From Collinsella sp. AF33-16 (GTDB lineage: Bacteria > Actinomycetota > Coriobacteriia > Coriobacteriales > Coriobacteriaceae): a stretch of 12,023 bases of DNA. The notes beneath the pieces are model-generated. The model made no database searches. It was not told the DNA's origin and was given only the letters and a program-made list of their open reading frames with translations. Below, in pieces: positions 1 to 6,951 of the stretch; position 1 is the stretch's first letter; each line of letters starts with the position of its first letter. Location: positions 1 through 12,023 of the forward strand of contig NZ_QRQC01000034.1 of assembly GCF_003475325.1 (NCBI RefSeq). The letters are read 5' to 3'. Both the position numbers and the translations under genes were made by a program.

Positions 1-83
1 TTCGCAATATTCAGCGGTGCTCATGCGGGCAAATACTCACTTCTTGGCACAGAGTGTAAGCAACCGTATGAAAGGGGACAGAC

Positions 84-1058
84 ATGGGCAATCGAAAAGC
101 TATGTTTGCTTCGGTGTTTATCGTGCTTCTGTTGGGAATTTGTCTCGTTCCCGCATTTGCTGAAGACAACGTGGCTACCGGTCAAGATGCAAATGCCTCC
201 ATCGCTGCAGACCAGTTGAACGAATCCGAGCTCGTTGCCAACGAAGCTATGTACGTGGACAGCACGTCCGATTCGAATGTTTCGGATTCGACTGATGCTG
301 TGAAACCGGAAAAAGCCCAAGTCTGTCTATGATCTTGCTTCCGGGCACGTTGATGACCTTGCGGATGAGTTGTACACTTTTGGCTCTTCGGTTAACAGCA
401 ATTTTGTACTGGATGTTCCTGGTGGTACGGCATCTGCTGGTAGAAAGCTGCAGCTGTACAGTGGAAACAAGACGAATGCTCAGGTCTGGCGTGTGTCTCA
501 CGATTAGAAGGCTTTGTTGTCGTTACTTCCGTCAAGGGTTGCGCGCTTGATGCCTCGGCGGTAACGCGAGCAATGGAAATCCCGTTCAGCTTTGGTCCGA
601 TAGCGGCACCCTTGCGCAGCGCTGGGTCGCAATTAAAGAAACCAATGGCATCTACACCTTAATTTCGGCGCTCAACCAGTCGTTTGCCATTGACGTGGCA
701 GGTGGAGCTGCCGCAAATGGCTCTGCAGTACAGTTGTATGAGGCAAACGGCACGGCCGCTCAGCGATGGGTGCTAACTCCTGCCAAAACTGAGCAGCAGC
801 AACTCGATAATCGGGCGCATCGGCTCTGGAAAAGCGCTCTCTCTGACTGATGGGGGAGAGCTTGTTCAGATGATATCAAGCAGCGCGGATTCTCAGCGGT
901 GGCGCAGTACATTGTCTGGCGGTAAGATCGCTCTGCAAAACGCGGCTACAGGCCAGTATCTCTGCGCTTCTGGCTCCTCCGCGTCCATAGGAATAGTCGC
1001 TTCCCTTGAATTGCCTGGCGTTCTGTTTAATGTAAGGAGTGTCGGGGGTTCCTTCTAA
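84..1058 (+). pseudogene. Decayed secreted protein with ricin-type beta-trefoil lectin repeats
   Basis: An ATG at 84 follows a good ribosome binding site (AAAGGGG, 71-77). It opens a frame with a clear signal peptide: basic MGNRK, a hydrophobic core, and an AFA|ED cleavage site near residue 26. This frame stops at 330-332, but homologous sequence continues in other frames. Ricin-type Q-x-W signatures end at the Trp codons 487 (AQVW), 623 (AQRW), 767 (AQRW) and 900 (SQRW), spaced 133-144 bases, which is the usual 45-48 residue lectin repeat. Between them are the typical LDVPGG and IDVAGG segments. The reading frame changes near 310 (at an A5 run), between 503 and 562 (twice), and near 785-810; the last frame ends at 1058. 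No catalytic domain is seen. Such repeats usually bind carbohydrate on the outside of the cell. At least four frame changes make it a pseudogene rather than one sequencing error. Confidence 0.85.
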
Positions 1059-1080
1059 AGGGTTTTATATAATTTAGCTT

Positions 1081-1591
1081 ATGTTGGCGGAGTCAAGGTA
1101 TATGCTGCTCCCGGTGGATAAGTGGCCATCGGGCGCAATGCTTACTTGGCATATAGGCAATCGCGTTATCCACGTAGAGAGATTCCATCTACAGAAGAAT
1201 TATGGTTTTTTGATTGGCGTTTTCGCTGAGATTCATAAAGAAATGGGCAATCAGAAATCTAGACTCCTATTGGTCAGTGATGGAAAAGGCCATAAATCTG
1301 TACAAGATTACGTAAGAGAGCTCGGATTGTCAGAATCTGTAATATTTTCAGATAAGTCTCTTGAGACAAAAGGATTGTATTAATATAAAAAATATTTACT
1401 CTTCGTCGCTTTTCGAGGGCTTTGGTTTGGCATCCCTGGAGGTTAAGGCGTCCGGGCTCTCTTACGTGATAACTGAAAATTCTCTTCAAATGGTGTTGAC
1501 TACGCCTTATTGTCGAAGCCTTTTCGTTTCTGTGGATTCTAAAGTATGGGTACATATTGCTCTTGGTCTTTTGAAACTTGCCCCAAAATAA
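1081..1591 (+). pseudogene. GT4 glycosyltransferase remnant (EpsF-like), truncated and frameshifted
   Basis: This is the nucleotide-sugar-binding half of a GT-B fold family 4 glycosyltransferase. The first frame (1081-1383) contains VERFHLQKNYGFLI, corresponding to the conserved GRF..QKN segment, then LLLVSDGKG and LSESVIFSD, matching the family's LLLVGDG and VIFLG blocks. It stops at 1381-1383. A frame change around 1370-1385 restores the match downstream with SLFEGFGLASLEVKASGL, the E-x7-E donor-binding motif, and the frame ends at 1589-1591. The whole N-terminal acceptor domain (about 200 residues) is missing. The conserved Gly of GRF is Glu here and the DG block is degraded, so it cannot be active. 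The pattern resembles the intact minus-strand GT4 at 4360-5514. It is probably a relic of an older version of this polysaccharide locus. Confidence 0.82.
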
Positions 1592-1608
1592 GGGAGCTTT
1601 GCGCCTAA

Positions 1609-1652
1609 GAGGTTGTTGATTGTGATTTTGGGATAGATCAATCAGCAACCTT
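1609..1652 (+). terminator. Hairpin between the GT4 remnant and wzx
   Basis: Bases 1611-1622 pair with 1639-1650 over 12 positions with one G-U wobble. An A-T pair (1610/1651) and a G-U pair (1609/1652) extend the stem; the loop is about 16 bases. The sequence after it is AT-rich (TTGATTTGAAATATTTT) but is not a clean U-run, so termination strength is uncertain. It lies after the last frame of the dead GT4 gene and before the wzx ribosome binding site. It may be the original terminator of the lost gene or a leader hairpin for wzx. Confidence 0.4.
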
Positions 1653-1696
1653 GATTTGAAATATTTTGATTAGTTGTATGAGCAAGGATTACGTTT

Positions 1697-2938
1697 GTGA
1701 TTTATCAGCCAAAGTATGAACCGTTATCGATTCGCGCTAACATGGTTTGGAATGCTGCAGGATCTATAGTTAATCTTGGATGTCAGTGGTTAATATCCAT
1801 TCTTGTTGTACGTCTTTCTACGGGCTTCGATGATGCCGGCCTCTACTCTCTGGCTGTTGCTATATTCGGTGTGTTTTCTCCTATTAGTCAGTATCGTATG
1901 TATACGATACAAATTAGTGATATAACCGGAGAAAATACTCTCGGGGAATATCTGTCATTTCGGCTTCTTACTAATGCAATTGCTTTTGTTTTACTCATTG
2001 TGTATGCGGTGGTTACCGTATCACCTTATGCGGTTTTGATTACGATTGCATATTCCATTTACAGGTTATTAGCTCTGACGATAGATGTTTTTCATGCTTG
2101 TGATCAAAGAAATCACCGAATGGATTTTATTGGAAAGTCTCTAATTCTTCAGGGGCTTCTTTCTGTAATCGGATTTTCAACCTTTTATTATTTCAGCCAT
2201 AATCTTGTTATTACATTCGTACTCTTGGCATTTTTGATGGCCGTCATCGGTTTAGTATTTGATTATCCGCGCACGACTTCGTTTGAAGGTTTGAAGTTTG
2301 GGATCTCGTGGTTAAAGGTGCGCCATCTATTGATTCGTTATTTCCCTATTGTTATCGCCGCGGTTGCAGCAAGTTCCGCAGCTTCTCTGCCGCGCCAAAT
2401 TTTGGCATCTCATTTTGGGGATTCGTATTTAGGAATCTACGCATCTGCTGCTGCTCCCGTTGCGATAATTCAGATGGGAGCTTCATATATCTACAATCCT
2501 TTGTTGTCTTATTTTGCTGAAAGTTATAATGACAAAAACGATCAGATGTTTAGAAACCTTATGTTTCGTTGTGTTGCAGGAATGACGTGCGTTTGTTTCG
2601 TTTCACTGCTAGGAGTTACTTGCCTCGGCGAAAAGGTGTTGGTCTTGCTTTACGGAACGCAAATGCATGGCTATGTGTACTTGCTATATCCCTTAATTAT
2701 TCTCGCGGTCCTTACAGGCTTCATGTGGTTTATGAATGACTTACTCATTTCGATTCGCGTATTTAGAGGTGCATTTTGTGGTAGCGTCATTGCCATTATT
2801 GCCTCTGTTATTGCATTCCCGTTAATTTTGGTTTTTGATATGAATGGCGTTACGTTTGTTTGCATTGTATCTTCTTTGGTGAGCATTGCGGGGATGGCTG
2901 TTTTTCTTCTCGTGGCTTTGAGAAGTCATTTTGTTTGA
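1697..2938 (+). CDS. Wzx-type polysaccharide flippase (MOP/PST family)
   Basis: This 413-residue integral membrane protein has about 12 hydrophobic segments and no large soluble domain, matching the length and layout of Wzx/PST exporters. These move undecaprenyl-diphosphate-linked repeat units across the cytoplasmic membrane. The N-terminus has the usual family pattern: N-x-x-W-N followed by a first helix (residues 16-38), then DAGLYSLAVAIFGVF and a YRMYTIQISD segment near residue 70. The start is the GTG at 1697, with AAGGA at 1684-1688 eight bases upstream. An ATG at 1679 is in another frame. It is followed by a GT2 scar and an intact GT2, as expected in a capsule locus. Substrate specificity cannot be read from the sequence. 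No frameshift is seen, so it is likely functional. An O-antigen/teichuronic-type exporter of the same superfamily is the only realistic alternative. Confidence 0.87.
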   Translation: MIYQPKYEPLSIRANMVWNAAGSIVNLGCQWLISILVVRLSTGFDDAGLYSLAVAIFGVFSPISQYRMYTIQISDITGENTLGEYLSFRLLTNAIAFVLLIVYAVVTVSPYAVLITIAYSIYRLLALTIDVFHACDQRNHRMDFIGKSLILQGLLSVIGFSTFYYFSHNLVITFVLLAFLMAVIGLVFDYPRTTSFEGLKFGISWLKVRHLLIRYFPIVIAAVAASSAASLPRQILASHFGDSYLGIYASAAAPVAIIQMGASYIYNPLLSYFAESYNDKNDQMFRNLMFRCVAGMTCVCFVSLLGVTCLGEKVLVLLYGTQMHGYVYLLYPLIILAVLTGFMWFMNDLLISIRVFRGAFCGSVIAIIASVIAFPLILVFDMNGVTFVCIVSSLVSIAGMAVFLLVALRSHFV

Positions 2939-2948
2939 GAGAGCTTCT

Positions 2949-3008
2949 ATGCCTTATATATGCATATTTACCCCAACGGTTAATCGTTCAGGTTATTTGA
3001 AACGGTAG
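2949..3008 (+). pseudogene. N-terminal scar of a GT2 glycosyltransferase
   Basis: An ATG at 2949 opens a 19-codon frame reading MPYICIFTPTVNRSGYLKR and ending at TAG 3006-3008. The segment I-F-T-P-T-x-N-R matches the first beta strand and following turn of family 2 glycosyltransferases, and closely parallels the intact neighbour at 3195 (V-F-T-P-C-Y-N-R). Nothing recognisable as the remaining GT-A domain follows, so most of the gene appears deleted. The short length makes this a good but not certain assignment. Confidence 0.5.
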
Positions 3009-3027
3009 TGTCGAGAAAGTTTGAGTT

Positions 3028-3204
3028 ATGTATATGGGCAATACGTTTGACTTGCCTATGAGTTTGGATGCTATTTCTAATCGACCGCAGCAGTATGAAC
3101 AATTACTTGAGGCGGTTTCGTTGAACGTGCACTTGTTCCTTTCGTGGACGATCCGAATCGGTTCTGTTAGTCGATTTCTTAACGGAGAATTGTTATGTTT
3201 TTAA
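3028..3204 (+). pseudogene. 58-codon open frame, unassigned, probably gene debris
   Basis: An ATG at 3028 opens a frame ending at TAA 3202-3204, overlapping the start of the next gene by 10 bases. It has no convincing ribosome binding site. The middle (SLDAISNRPQQYEQLLEAV) looks protein-like. In the +1 frame just after it, ERALVPFVDDPNR also looks protein-like, suggesting the C-terminal tail of a lost gene with a frameshift near 3115-3125. I do not recognise the family; a tail of some sugar-modifying enzyme is only a guess. It could also be chance coding. Confidence 0.25.
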
Positions 3205-4001
3205 GTGTTTTTACCCCGTGCTATAACCGTGCATATACGCTCACACGTTTATTTGAAAGCATAAAAGCGCAAAAGTTCTCAGATTTTGAGTGGATCATTG
3301 TCGATGACGGCAGCTCCGACAATACGAAGGAGCTCGTTGAATCTTGGATTGCGGATGATGATCTACCTTTCGAAATACATTATTTTTATCAGGAAAATGC
3401 TGGTAAACATGTAGCTTGGAATAACGGACTCAGCCACGCGAATGGTGAGCTGTTTTTACCTGTTGATAGTGATGATTATTTTGTTGACGGTGCGTTTGGC
3501 TCCGTTGTAAAAATGTGGAAGGCTTCAAAAGACGACGAAAAGCTAATCGCTTTTTCCGGTGTAAGAGTCTTTCCGGGGAACAAAGAAACTGGCGGCTATT
3601 TGTTAACGATGGATGAACCTTATAAGGACTATTCATCCATTACCCGCCTAGCAGAAGGAATCGATGGTGACTTAGCTGAAATATTTTTCACTTCGAGGTT
3701 GCGAAAATACCCGTTTCCAGTTTTTGAAGGAGAACGGTTTGTAACCGAAGCTGTTGTCTTTAATAGATTCAGTATGGATGGCTATCTTGTCAGGGGCTTT
3801 GCGTATCCAATTTATGTTTGCGAATATTTGAATGATGGTTATACCAAAAACGTTAATCATCATTTGATTAGCAACTGGAAAGGCTACAAACTTTATGTTC
3901 GAGAATTGATGGGCAGCAACGCGCCGATATCCTCAAAGTTCATTCCCTTCTGCGGTTTTATTTATCGACTTCTTTTAAAAACCTTTCGTATTGTTAAGTA
4001 A
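3195..4001 (+). CDS. Family 2 glycosyltransferase (GT-A fold), polysaccharide assembly
   Basis: This 268-residue GT2 enzyme would add one sugar from a nucleotide-sugar donor to a lipid-linked acceptor at the inner face of the membrane. The GT-A motifs are in order: VFTPCYNRAYTLTRLF at residues 5-20, the nucleotide-binding VDDGSSDNT at 36-44, and the metal-binding DSDD at 91-94. A GERF-TEA segment near 180-190 occupies the position of the usual acceptor-side acidic motif. A basic, hydrophobic tail (FIYRLLLKTFRIVK) may lie against the membrane. The ATG at 3195 has GGAG seven bases upstream (3184-3187). Length is typical for short capsule GT2 proteins and no motif is missing. It sits downstream of wzx, separated by gene debris, and is followed by an IS256 scar. 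The sugar transferred cannot be predicted. Confidence 0.88.
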   Translation: MFLSVFTPCYNRAYTLTRLFESIKAQKFSDFEWIIVDDGSSDNTKELVESWIADDDLPFEIHYFYQENAGKHVAWNNGLSHANGELFLPVDSDDYFVDGAFGSVVKMWKASKDDEKLIAFSGVRVFPGNKETGGYLLTMDEPYKDYSSITRLAEGIDGDLAEIFFTSRLRKYPFPVFEGERFVTEAVVFNRFSMDGYLVRGFAYPIYVCEYLNDGYTKNVNHHLISNWKGYKLYVRELMGSNAPISSKFIPFCGFIYRLLLKTFRIVK

Positions 4002-4087
4002 GGCAGGCTAAGAAAAATTACTTGCGGGTTGCGATGATAGTTGTGTATGTAGCGTTATCCGCAGCTAATTTTCTACAGCATATTTAA

Positions 4088-4331
4088 TCGCAGGTGGCAT
4101 CGAGCCTGGCGTAGGGTAACGGCGCGCGGTCGGGGGGCTTTCACACAGTTCCTCATATCTACGTCAAGCTCGAGCCGATGGTGCCCACTTGGTCCTTGGA
4201 GAGTCTGGACGCGTCGATTTTCTCGGCGAGTCGCTGCGCCTGCGGGTGCCGGTGGCGTACATCTCGGCCATGGCGGCCACGAGAACGCGGTCGATGCGCT
4301 GATAGCGCACGCGCATGTTCTCCGGTATGAA
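4088..4331 (-). mobile_element. Scar of an IS256-family (mutator-type) transposase
   Basis: Read on the minus strand, three frames carry consecutive pieces of an IS256-type transposase. From about 4330 to 4245 a segment ends VLVAAMAEMYATGT, matching the family's MYA-G-(S)TR region. Around 4214-4167 comes SRLSKDQVGTIGSSL, the conserved R-x-S-K-x-x-V-S segment. At about 4131-4090 comes DRAPLPYARLDATC, matching the P-Y-x-x-L-D-A-T-Y block that carries the first catalytic Asp. The spacing between blocks is near normal, so the fragment covers roughly residues 85-170 of a protein of about 400. Both ends are missing, there are at least two frame changes, and a stop follows DATC. No terminal inverted repeats are seen. 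G+C is about 62% by hand count over 4081-4320, well above the neighbours. Confidence 0.75.
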
Positions 4332-4338
4332 GAACAGT

Positions 4339-4360
4339 AATAAGCGTGTTTACGCTTATT
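4339..4360 (-). terminator. Small hairpin at the 3' end of the minus-strand GT4
   Basis: AATAAGCG (4339-4346) pairs perfectly with CGCTTATT (4353-4360) around a 6-base loop. On the minus strand it begins at the last base of the GT4 stop codon. Only a weak U-containing stretch follows (ACTGTTCTT), so it may be a poor terminator or an mRNA 3' end stabiliser. Confidence 0.35.
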
Positions 4361-5514
4361 TAAATCGCTACATGATCTAAATACAAAGAAATAAGAGAGT
4401 CTACGGTGCACTTAATATCAAAGCCGGACTCCCTCACATAATTAGCTCCATCGATTCGATCCATGTCTGCACGAATTGGCTCATCGACCATTCTCTCGGC
4501 CCACGTTGTCGTACTGTTTAGACCATCCATCTTATAAGCGTAAGGACTGCAAACCGCCATATCGGGCAGAGCGGGTGACAGGATGCAAGGAAGTCCAGAA
4601 GCTTGCGCCTCAATAGCAGCTATTCCAAGACCTTCCCACTTTGAAGGAAAAACAAACAGGTCCATGGCCATCAACAAATCAGGAATATCCGAACGCACAC
4701 CCAGAAATACAACTTTGTCGTGAATATTTAATTCAGCTGCAAGTTGTTCCATGTCATTACGAAGAGGACCCCTGCCGATAAGAAACAAACGCCCATCAAA
4801 TTCACCGCCGTCGCACTTTGCAAAAGCCTTCAACAAGAATTCGTGATTTTTTTCATCTGAAAAACGCCCAATATGGCAAATAGCTTTCTGTTCAGGAGCT
4901 ATGCCAAGATTACGCCTCATGGAAGATCTTGTTTTAGATGAAAACTTGTAGTGTTTAACATCGATTCCGTTATTTAATACAGAGAAACGATCGCTCGTAA
5001 CAACCGCCCTGCCAAAGCGATCCACACCCGCCTCGCGAGAGCAAGCTAAATAGTAGTCAGCAATATAACGTGTGGGGTATGAGAATAAGCGAAAACCGAT
5101 TTCAGGAAGCGAAAGGCTTGGGTTTGTATTATGGCTATGAGCGATACAGAATAATCCATATTTCTTCGCTTCTTTAATTACGAAGCAAGCAGATGAGCCA
5201 ATATGCACATGCACCGCACAGTAGTTATGATGCGTGCGGAAAAAATCGCGGCACTGTTTTATATACGAAACGGTGTTAATCCCATTTAGGCGATCGATAG
5301 AAAAAATAGACCCACCCAAAGCACGAATTTCAGGATCAAAATCACACTCTCTAGCTTCGTGGACAAGAAAATCAAATTGCAGAATGGATCTGTCGATATT
5401 TCGATACACATTCATAATCAACGTTTCGGCACCGCCTCTATCCATGGCGCCTATCACATGAAGAACCCTGCAAGGACAATCGCAATTAACAGGATCCATG
5501 CTTTTAACGATCAA
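4360..5514 (-). CDS. Family 4 glycosyltransferase (EpsF/CapM-like), GT-B fold
   Basis: This 384-residue retaining glycosyltransferase would transfer a sugar to a lipid-linked intermediate in the cytoplasm. With the chosen start, the glycine-rich GAMDRGGAETLIMN lies at residues 22-35, the second-domain opener HIGRFSDEKN at 214-223, the nucleotide-binding RLFLIGRGP near 242-250, and the E-x7-E motif EGLGIAAIE at 294-302, followed by AQASGLP. All GT4 landmarks are intact. The frame is open back to a GTG at 5544. I chose the TTG at 5514 because GGAGGG (5527-5522) lies seven bases before it; an ATG at 5499 is also in frame. It is the only complete gene on the minus strand, bordered by the IS256 scar on one side and a divergent GT4 on the other. 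This suggests an inverted or separately acquired cassette. The donor sugar is unknown. Confidence 0.87.
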   Translation of the reverse strand: MIVKSMDPVNCDCPCRVLHVIGAMDRGGAETLIMNVYRNIDRSILQFDFLVHEARECDFDPEIRALGGSIFSIDRLNGINTVSYIKQCRDFFRTHHNYCAVHVHIGSSACFVIKEAKKYGLFCIAHSHNTNPSLSLPEIGFRLFSYPTRYIADYYLACSREAGVDRFGRAVVTSDRFSVLNNGIDVKHYKFSSKTRSSMRRNLGIAPEQKAICHIGRFSDEKNHEFLLKAFAKCDGGEFDGRLFLIGRGPLRNDMEQLAAELNIHDKVVFLGVRSDIPDLLMAMDLFVFPSKWEGLGIAAIEAQASGLPCILSPALPDMAVCSPYAYKMDGLNSTTTWAERMVDEPIRADMDRIDGANYVRESGFDIKCTVDSLISLYLDHVAI

Positions 5515-5546
5515 GAGATTTCCCTCCGAATGATTGTTTTGCACTG

Positions 5547-5577
5547 ATTATACTAATATTCGGGGTAACTAACCGAA
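5547..5577 (-). promoter_or_regulatory. Probable promoter of the minus-strand GT4
   Basis: On the minus strand a perfect TATAAT -10 hexamer lies at 5552-5547, about 33 bases before the TTG start. Upstream the only -35 candidates are weak (CGGTTA at 17-base spacing, TTCGGT at 19). A short dyad, TTCGG (5559-5563) and CCGAA (5573-5577), sits over the -35 zone and could be an operator, but five-base arms are poor evidence. The TATACT read on the plus strand at 5549-5554 overlaps the same site, so the two divergent GT4 genes may compete for one promoter region. Confidence 0.4.
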
Positions 5578-5587
5578 CAATCAGTTT

Positions 5588-6781
5588 ATGGAGCTGTTTC
5601 ATTATATGGGCGACAATTCCTACATTTGCATCTTCTCGGCACTCTTTGAACCGCATGTCGGTGGAGTTGAAGCTTACACAAAAGGTCTAGCAACTGCGCT
5701 CACAAAGAAGGGGAATAAAGTCATCGTAGTTACGATGAATACCGAATCTGCTCCGTCAGAGGATGCAATTGATTCTATTAAGGTTCTAAGACTCCCTTGC
5801 TATAACTTGCTTAAAGGCAGATATCCAATTCCAAAAAAGAACGCTGATTACCGCAAAGCATGGAAAATGCTCAAGTCCCTTAATATCGAGAGCGTTATTA
5901 TTAACACCCGATTTTATCCTCTAAGTATTGAGGCTGCTCGATTTGCATCAAATGCAGGGGTTCGACCCATTGTCATCGAACATGGTTCAGCATATTTAAC
6001 TCTCGGAAACCATGTTGTGGACCCGTTTATTCATCGAGTAGAAATTATACTTATCAATCAGATTAAAAAATACAATCCCTGCTTTTATGGCGTTTCAAAA
6101 AAAGCGAGCGAGTGGCTTTCTCAGTTTGGTATCACAGCCGAAGGAGAAATACATAACGCGATAGATTATGTCCAATTTTGCAGCGAATCAAGTAACCGTA
6201 ATTTTAGAGAAGAACTTGGAATCCGTAGTGATTCGGTTTTAATTTCATTTGCAGGACGGCTCGTTCCGGAAAAGGGCATTGTTGAGCTCATTGAGGCTGC
6301 CAGGGTACTTGAAAAAACCCCGGAGGGTTGCGAAGGCAAGCTTATTATTGCAATCGCAGGCGATGGTCCGCTTTTTTTGAAAGCAGATAAAACTAAACCC
6401 GATAATATGATTTTGCTTGGGGGGCTATCCCGTAAAGATTTAGCAGCTTTAATGTTGCAATCTGATGCATGTTGCCTCCCTTCGCGGTCTGAAGGCTTTT
6501 CCACAGTCTTGCTAGAAGCTGCAGCATGTGGTATCCCCCCTATTGCGACGGACGTTGGCGGAATGCGAGAGATTGCACCCAATAACCAGTTTGGAATCCT
6601 AATTAGCTCAATGCGGCCCCTGGATATTGCTAATGGCATTCAAGCAGCTTGTCGTTCGGAAATTGGACTAAAACAAATGGGCAAGAATGTCAAAAGGCGG
6701 GTTGAAAATAATTTCAGCTGGAGTGAGACCGCTAAAGAAGCAATGTCTGCTATGGAACACGCTAATAAAGGGCGTGAGTGA
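5588..6781 (+). CDS. Family 4 glycosyltransferase (GT-B fold)
   Basis: This 397-residue GT4 enzyme would act in the cytoplasm on a lipid-linked glycan. The N-terminal domain begins ICIFSALFEPHVGGVEAY (residues 13-30), with the donor-side glycine pair of GT4 enzymes. The second domain opens FAGRLVPEKG (221-230), followed by AGDGP (257-261), NMILLGGLS (273-281) and the E-x7-E motif EGFSTVLLE (302-310), then AAACGIPPIATDVGG. Length and motif spacing are normal. The ATG at 5588 has no obvious ribosome binding site. The ATG at 5606 has GGAG 12 bases upstream, which is long, and would drop six residues before the first beta strand; either is possible. It is divergent from the GT4 at 4360-5514 and similar to it only at family level, so this is not a recent duplication. 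A hairpin follows 15 bases after the stop. Confidence 0.88.
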   Translation: MELFHYMGDNSYICIFSALFEPHVGGVEAYTKGLATALTKKGNKVIVVTMNTESAPSEDAIDSIKVLRLPCYNLLKGRYPIPKKNADYRKAWKMLKSLNIESVIINTRFYPLSIEAARFASNAGVRPIVIEHGSAYLTLGNHVVDPFIHRVEIILINQIKKYNPCFYGVSKKASEWLSQFGITAEGEIHNAIDYVQFCSESSNRNFREELGIRSDSVLISFAGRLVPEKGIVELIEAARVLEKTPEGCEGKLIIAIAGDGPLFLKADKTKPDNMILLGGLSRKDLAALMLQSDACCLPSRSEGFSTVLLEAAACGIPPIATDVGGMREIAPNNQFGILISSMRPLDIANGIQAACRSEIGLKQMGKNVKRRVENNFSWSETAKEAMSAMEHANKGRE

Positions 6782-6951
6782 GTATTTACACGTTTGAGTG
6801 CTGCTGAATACCACAAAACAGCACTCCCGACATTGCGCTTGCGCACCGGACGAGATTGCGGTACGCGTGTAGCGCTCTAACCGGCGCCATTCTCCTCGTA
6901 CGGATATATAATAATATAGTTATCGTATGACTCATCCGCTCATAAGATATA
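6782..6951. other. Gap with a hairpin, a GC-rich island and an AT-rich leader
   Basis: GAGTGCTG (6796-6803) pairs perfectly with CAGCACTC (6819-6826) around a 15-base loop, just after the GT4 stop. No U-run follows, so it is not a standard terminator. Bases 6821-6900 are about 62% G+C by hand count, unlike the genes on both sides. No protein motif was recognised there in any frame. A TATAAT (6907-6912) in the AT-rich part is a possible -10 for the next gene, but no matching -35 box is present. Confidence 0.35.

Noticed and set aside
44..72. TTGGCA (44-49) and TATGAA (67-72) with 17-base spacing, promoter-like, before the ricin pseudogene
   Set aside because: Transcription would begin after the ribosome binding site at 71-77, so it could not serve the gene at 84.
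84..1058. Programmed frameshifting as an explanation for the ricin gene
   Set aside because: There are four or more shifts of different sign with no consistent slippery sequence, which fits decay better.
1274..1648. 124-codon open frame on the minus strand
   Set aside because: It runs antisense through the GT4 remnant, has no protein motif and no ribosome binding site.
3996..4045. Possible terminator after the GT2 at 3195-4001 (AAGTAA/TTACTT)
   Set aside because: Six A/T-rich pairs with a 16-base loop and no U-run.
6166..6639. 157-codon open frame on the minus strand
   Set aside because: It is antisense to the conserved donor domain of the intact GT4; its composition is the mirror of that gene.
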